The notes under the pieces: generated by a model
Databases searched by the model: none
What the model was told of the DNA's origin: nothing
What the model saw: only the letters and a program-made list of their open reading frames with translations
Shown: one piece after another, positions 7,709 through 9,141 of the stretch
Position numbering within the stretch: position 1 is the first letter of the stretch
Layout of the letters: each line of letters opens with the position of its first letter
Translations under genes and position numbers: made by a program
Assembly (NCBI GenBank): GCA_045545635.1
Contig: JAZQBI010000060.1
Location: 1-9,141 of the forward strand
Direction of reading: 5' to 3'
Source of the DNA: RGIG8748 sp045545635
GTDB taxonomy: Bacteria; Bacillota; Clostridia; UMGS1810
Length of the DNA: 9,141 nt

Positions 7709-7740
7709 AAAAAACCGAGGACGAAATTCCTCGGTTTTTT
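7709..7740 (+). terminator. Rho-independent terminator of the rhamnoside operon
   Basis: A perfect 12-bp inverted repeat: AAAAAACCGAGG at 7709-7720, an 8-base loop (ACGAAATT), and CCTCGGTTTTTT at 7729-7740. The GC-rich core CCGAGG/CCTCGG is followed by six T residues. It starts 13 bases after the dehydrogenase stop codon. The matching A-run on the left would also let it act on transcripts from the other strand. It separates the sugar operon from ychF. Confidence 0.94.
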
Positions 7741-7773
7741 GAGTGAACAATAGTATTTTTTGAAATATATCTA

Positions 7774-7802
7774 TTGATAATTTCGTACAAATGTGATATA
7801 AT
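7774..7802 (+). promoter_or_regulatory. Sigma-A-type extended -10 promoter for ychF
   Basis: The -35 box TTGATA (7774-7779) is separated by exactly 17 bases from a consensus -10 box TATAAT (7797-7802). A TG at 7794-7795, one base before the -10, makes it an extended -10 promoter. Transcription should start near 7809, giving a leader of about 83 bases before the ychF ATG. I see no hairpin or riboswitch-like structure in that leader. The fit to consensus predicts constitutive expression, as expected for a housekeeping gene. Confidence 0.87.
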
Positions 7803-7892
7803 ATACTGGTTATGTTGGAATTTTTTGTGTACAAGACTAATTTATTCATATGCACTATACATACGATAAAATCCAAGGAGATGTGATATATA

Positions 7893-8990
7893 ATGAAATT
7901 AGGTATAGTAGGTCTTCCCAATGTTGGAAAAAGTACTCTTTTTAATGCAATAACTCAGGCGGGTGCAGAGTCTGCAAACTATCCGTTTTGTACCATTGAG
8001 CCAAATGTTGGCGTTGTTGCTGTTCCTGACGAAAGACTGGAAAAATTGAGAGACATGTACAATCCTCAAAAATTTACTCCGGCAACAGTGGAATTTGTTG
8101 ACATAGCCGGGCTTGTGAAAGGTGCCAGCAAGGGAGAAGGTCTTGGTAATAAATTTTTATCTCACATCCGTGAGGTTGATGCTATTCTCCACGTAGTAAG
8201 ATGCTTTGAGGATGCAAACATAGTTCATGTTGACGGAAGCATAGGACCTGCAAGAGATATTGAAACTATCAATATGGAACTTATATTTGCAGACATGGAA
8301 ATGGTCGAAAAAAGAATTGATAAAACAAAAAAAGCTATGAAGGGCGGAGACAAGAAATACTTACCCGAACTGAATATGCTTGAAAGAATATATGCTTCCC
8401 TTGAAGAGGGTATCAGCGCAAGAGCACTCACCTATTCAAAGGAAGAAACAGAAATTTTAAGAGAAATTTCTCTCCTGACGCTAAAGCCTGTTATATATGC
8501 TGCTAATGTATCCGAGGATGACTTTATAAACGGAATAGAAAAAAATCCCTTTATTGCAGAACTCAGTAAGATTGCTGAAGCCGAAGGAGCAGAGGTTCTT
8601 CCTATTTGTGCAAAAATAGAGGAAGAAATCACTGCGTTGGATGACGATGAAAAGGTTGAGTTTTTGAATGAACTTGGAATATCGGAATCCGGTCTCAACA
8701 GACTTATTAAAAAGAGCTATTCTCTCCTTGGACTTATCAGCTATCTCACAGCAGGAGAACCTGAGGTAAGAGCATGGACAATCAAAAAAGGTACAAAAGC
8801 ACCTCAGGCTGCAGGAAAAATTCACACAGATTTTGAACGTGGTTTCATACGAGCAGAGGTTGTAGCGTTTGATGACCTTATGGCATGCGGAACATATGCA
8901 GCTGCAAGAGAAAAAGGCCTTGTTCGCCTCGAAGGAAAAGAATACATTATGAACGACGGAGATATTGTTCTGTTTAGGTTTAATGTCTGA
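7893..8990 (+). CDS. ychF: Redox-regulated ATPase YchF (OLA1/Obg-like P-loop protein)
   Basis: A cytoplasmic TRAFAC-class P-loop protein of the Obg family, 365 residues and full length. The start MKLGIVGLPNVGKST carries the Walker A motif (Gly7-Ser14). The G3 motif DIAG is at 70-73. The usual NKxD base-recognition motif is replaced by NVSE (Asn205-Glu208), the change that gives this family ATP rather than GTP preference. An alpha-helical coiled-coil insertion spans about 125-200. A C-terminal TGS domain (about 280-363) contains EVRAWTIKKGTKAPQAAGKIH and ERGFIRAEV. Family members bind ribosomes and are linked to stress and redox responses. The ATG at 7893 follows AAGGAG at 7875-7880, a slightly long 12-base gap. 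It is transcribed from its own promoter, downstream of the sugar operon's terminator, and has no evident functional tie to that operon. Confidence 0.97.
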   Translation: MKLGIVGLPNVGKSTLFNAITQAGAESANYPFCTIEPNVGVVAVPDERLEKLRDMYNPQKFTPATVEFVDIAGLVKGASKGEGLGNKFLSHIREVDAILHVVRCFEDANIVHVDGSIGPARDIETINMELIFADMEMVEKRIDKTKKAMKGGDKKYLPELNMLERIYASLEEGISARALTYSKEETEILREISLLTLKPVIYAANVSEDDFINGIEKNPFIAELSKIAEAEGAEVLPICAKIEEEITALDDDEKVEFLNELGISESGLNRLIKKSYSLLGLISYLTAGEPEVRAWTIKKGTKAPQAAGKIHTDFERGFIRAEVVAFDDLMACGTYAAAREKGLVRLEGKEYIMNDGDIVLFRFNV

Positions 8991-9141
8991 TTTGCAAGCA
9001 AAGATTAAGTTTGCTAAAATTAACAATTTATTCATCCTTTTGCAAAACGCAAAGAAATCAAGCGATTTACAGAGCATAAGGGAGATATTTACAAATATTG
9101 GAATATTTTAAAGTTTGCATAAATATCATCAAATGTTTAAT

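Noticed and set aside
7823..7832. TTGTGTACAA, an imperfect palindrome in the ychF leader, as a possible operator
   Set aside because: It is short, single and AT-rich, with no second site and no match to an operator I know.
7791..7890. The 10-base word ATGTGATATA occurs twice, at 7791-7800 and 7881-7890
   Set aside because: One copy is the extended -10 region and the other overlaps the ychF start. In AT-rich DNA this can arise by chance, and no -35 box fits the TATAAT of the second copy.
8481..9077. A 198-codon open frame on the minus strand across the ychF 3' half and the downstream tail
   Set aside because: It is mostly antisense to the certain gene ychF, its translation is rich in Cys, Phe and Ser as expected of a shadow frame, and it resembles no family I know.
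8991..9141. Small inverted repeats after ychF, such as TTTGC...GCAAA and AAATC...GATTT, as a possible terminator
   Set aside because: The stems are only 5 bp, AT-rich and not followed by a T-run, so they do not support a terminator call.

Overview
The window reads as a low-GC Firmicute, most likely an anaerobic gut-type member of the Clostridia. The base composition is AT-rich, strong AGGAGG-type ribosome binding sites recur, a consensus sigma-A-type promoter is present, and all genes lie densely packed on one strand. This assignment is an inference from style, not from a marker gene.

Positions 1-7696 hold the 3' part of a tightly packed operon, all on the + strand. In order it encodes: a neutral-ceramidase-like metallohydrolase, cut by the window's left edge; a DegT/DnrJ/EryC1/StrS-type PLP aminotransferase; a cytoplasmic GH78 alpha-L-rhamnosidase; a small cupin-like protein that I place in the DUF4867 family; L-rhamnose isomerase (RhaA); and a zinc-dependent medium-chain dehydrogenase (MDR). 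Gaps between genes are 20, 8, -4, 4 and 18 bases. The operon ends in a textbook intrinsic terminator with a 12-bp perfect stem at 7709-7740.

The clear core is L-rhamnose use. A rhamnosylated compound is taken up, GH78 releases L-rhamnose in the cytoplasm, and RhaA isomerises it to L-rhamnulose. No rhamnulokinase, rhamnulose-1-phosphate aldolase, transporter or regulator lies in the window, and the terminator shows that none follows in this operon. They must be upstream or elsewhere. The aminotransferase, the dehydrogenase and the ceramidase-like protein are not part of the standard rhamnose pathway. They suggest that the rest of the substrate (the aglycone or a neighbouring sugar/cyclitol) is also processed; that part is a hypothesis.

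Positions 7741-7892 form an intergenic region with a near-perfect extended -10 promoter (TTGATA, 17 bp, TGaTATAAT). It drives ychF (7893-8990), a housekeeping P-loop ATPase unrelated to the sugar operon. The last 151 bases (8991-9141) are AT-rich; I see no gene and no convincing terminator there.
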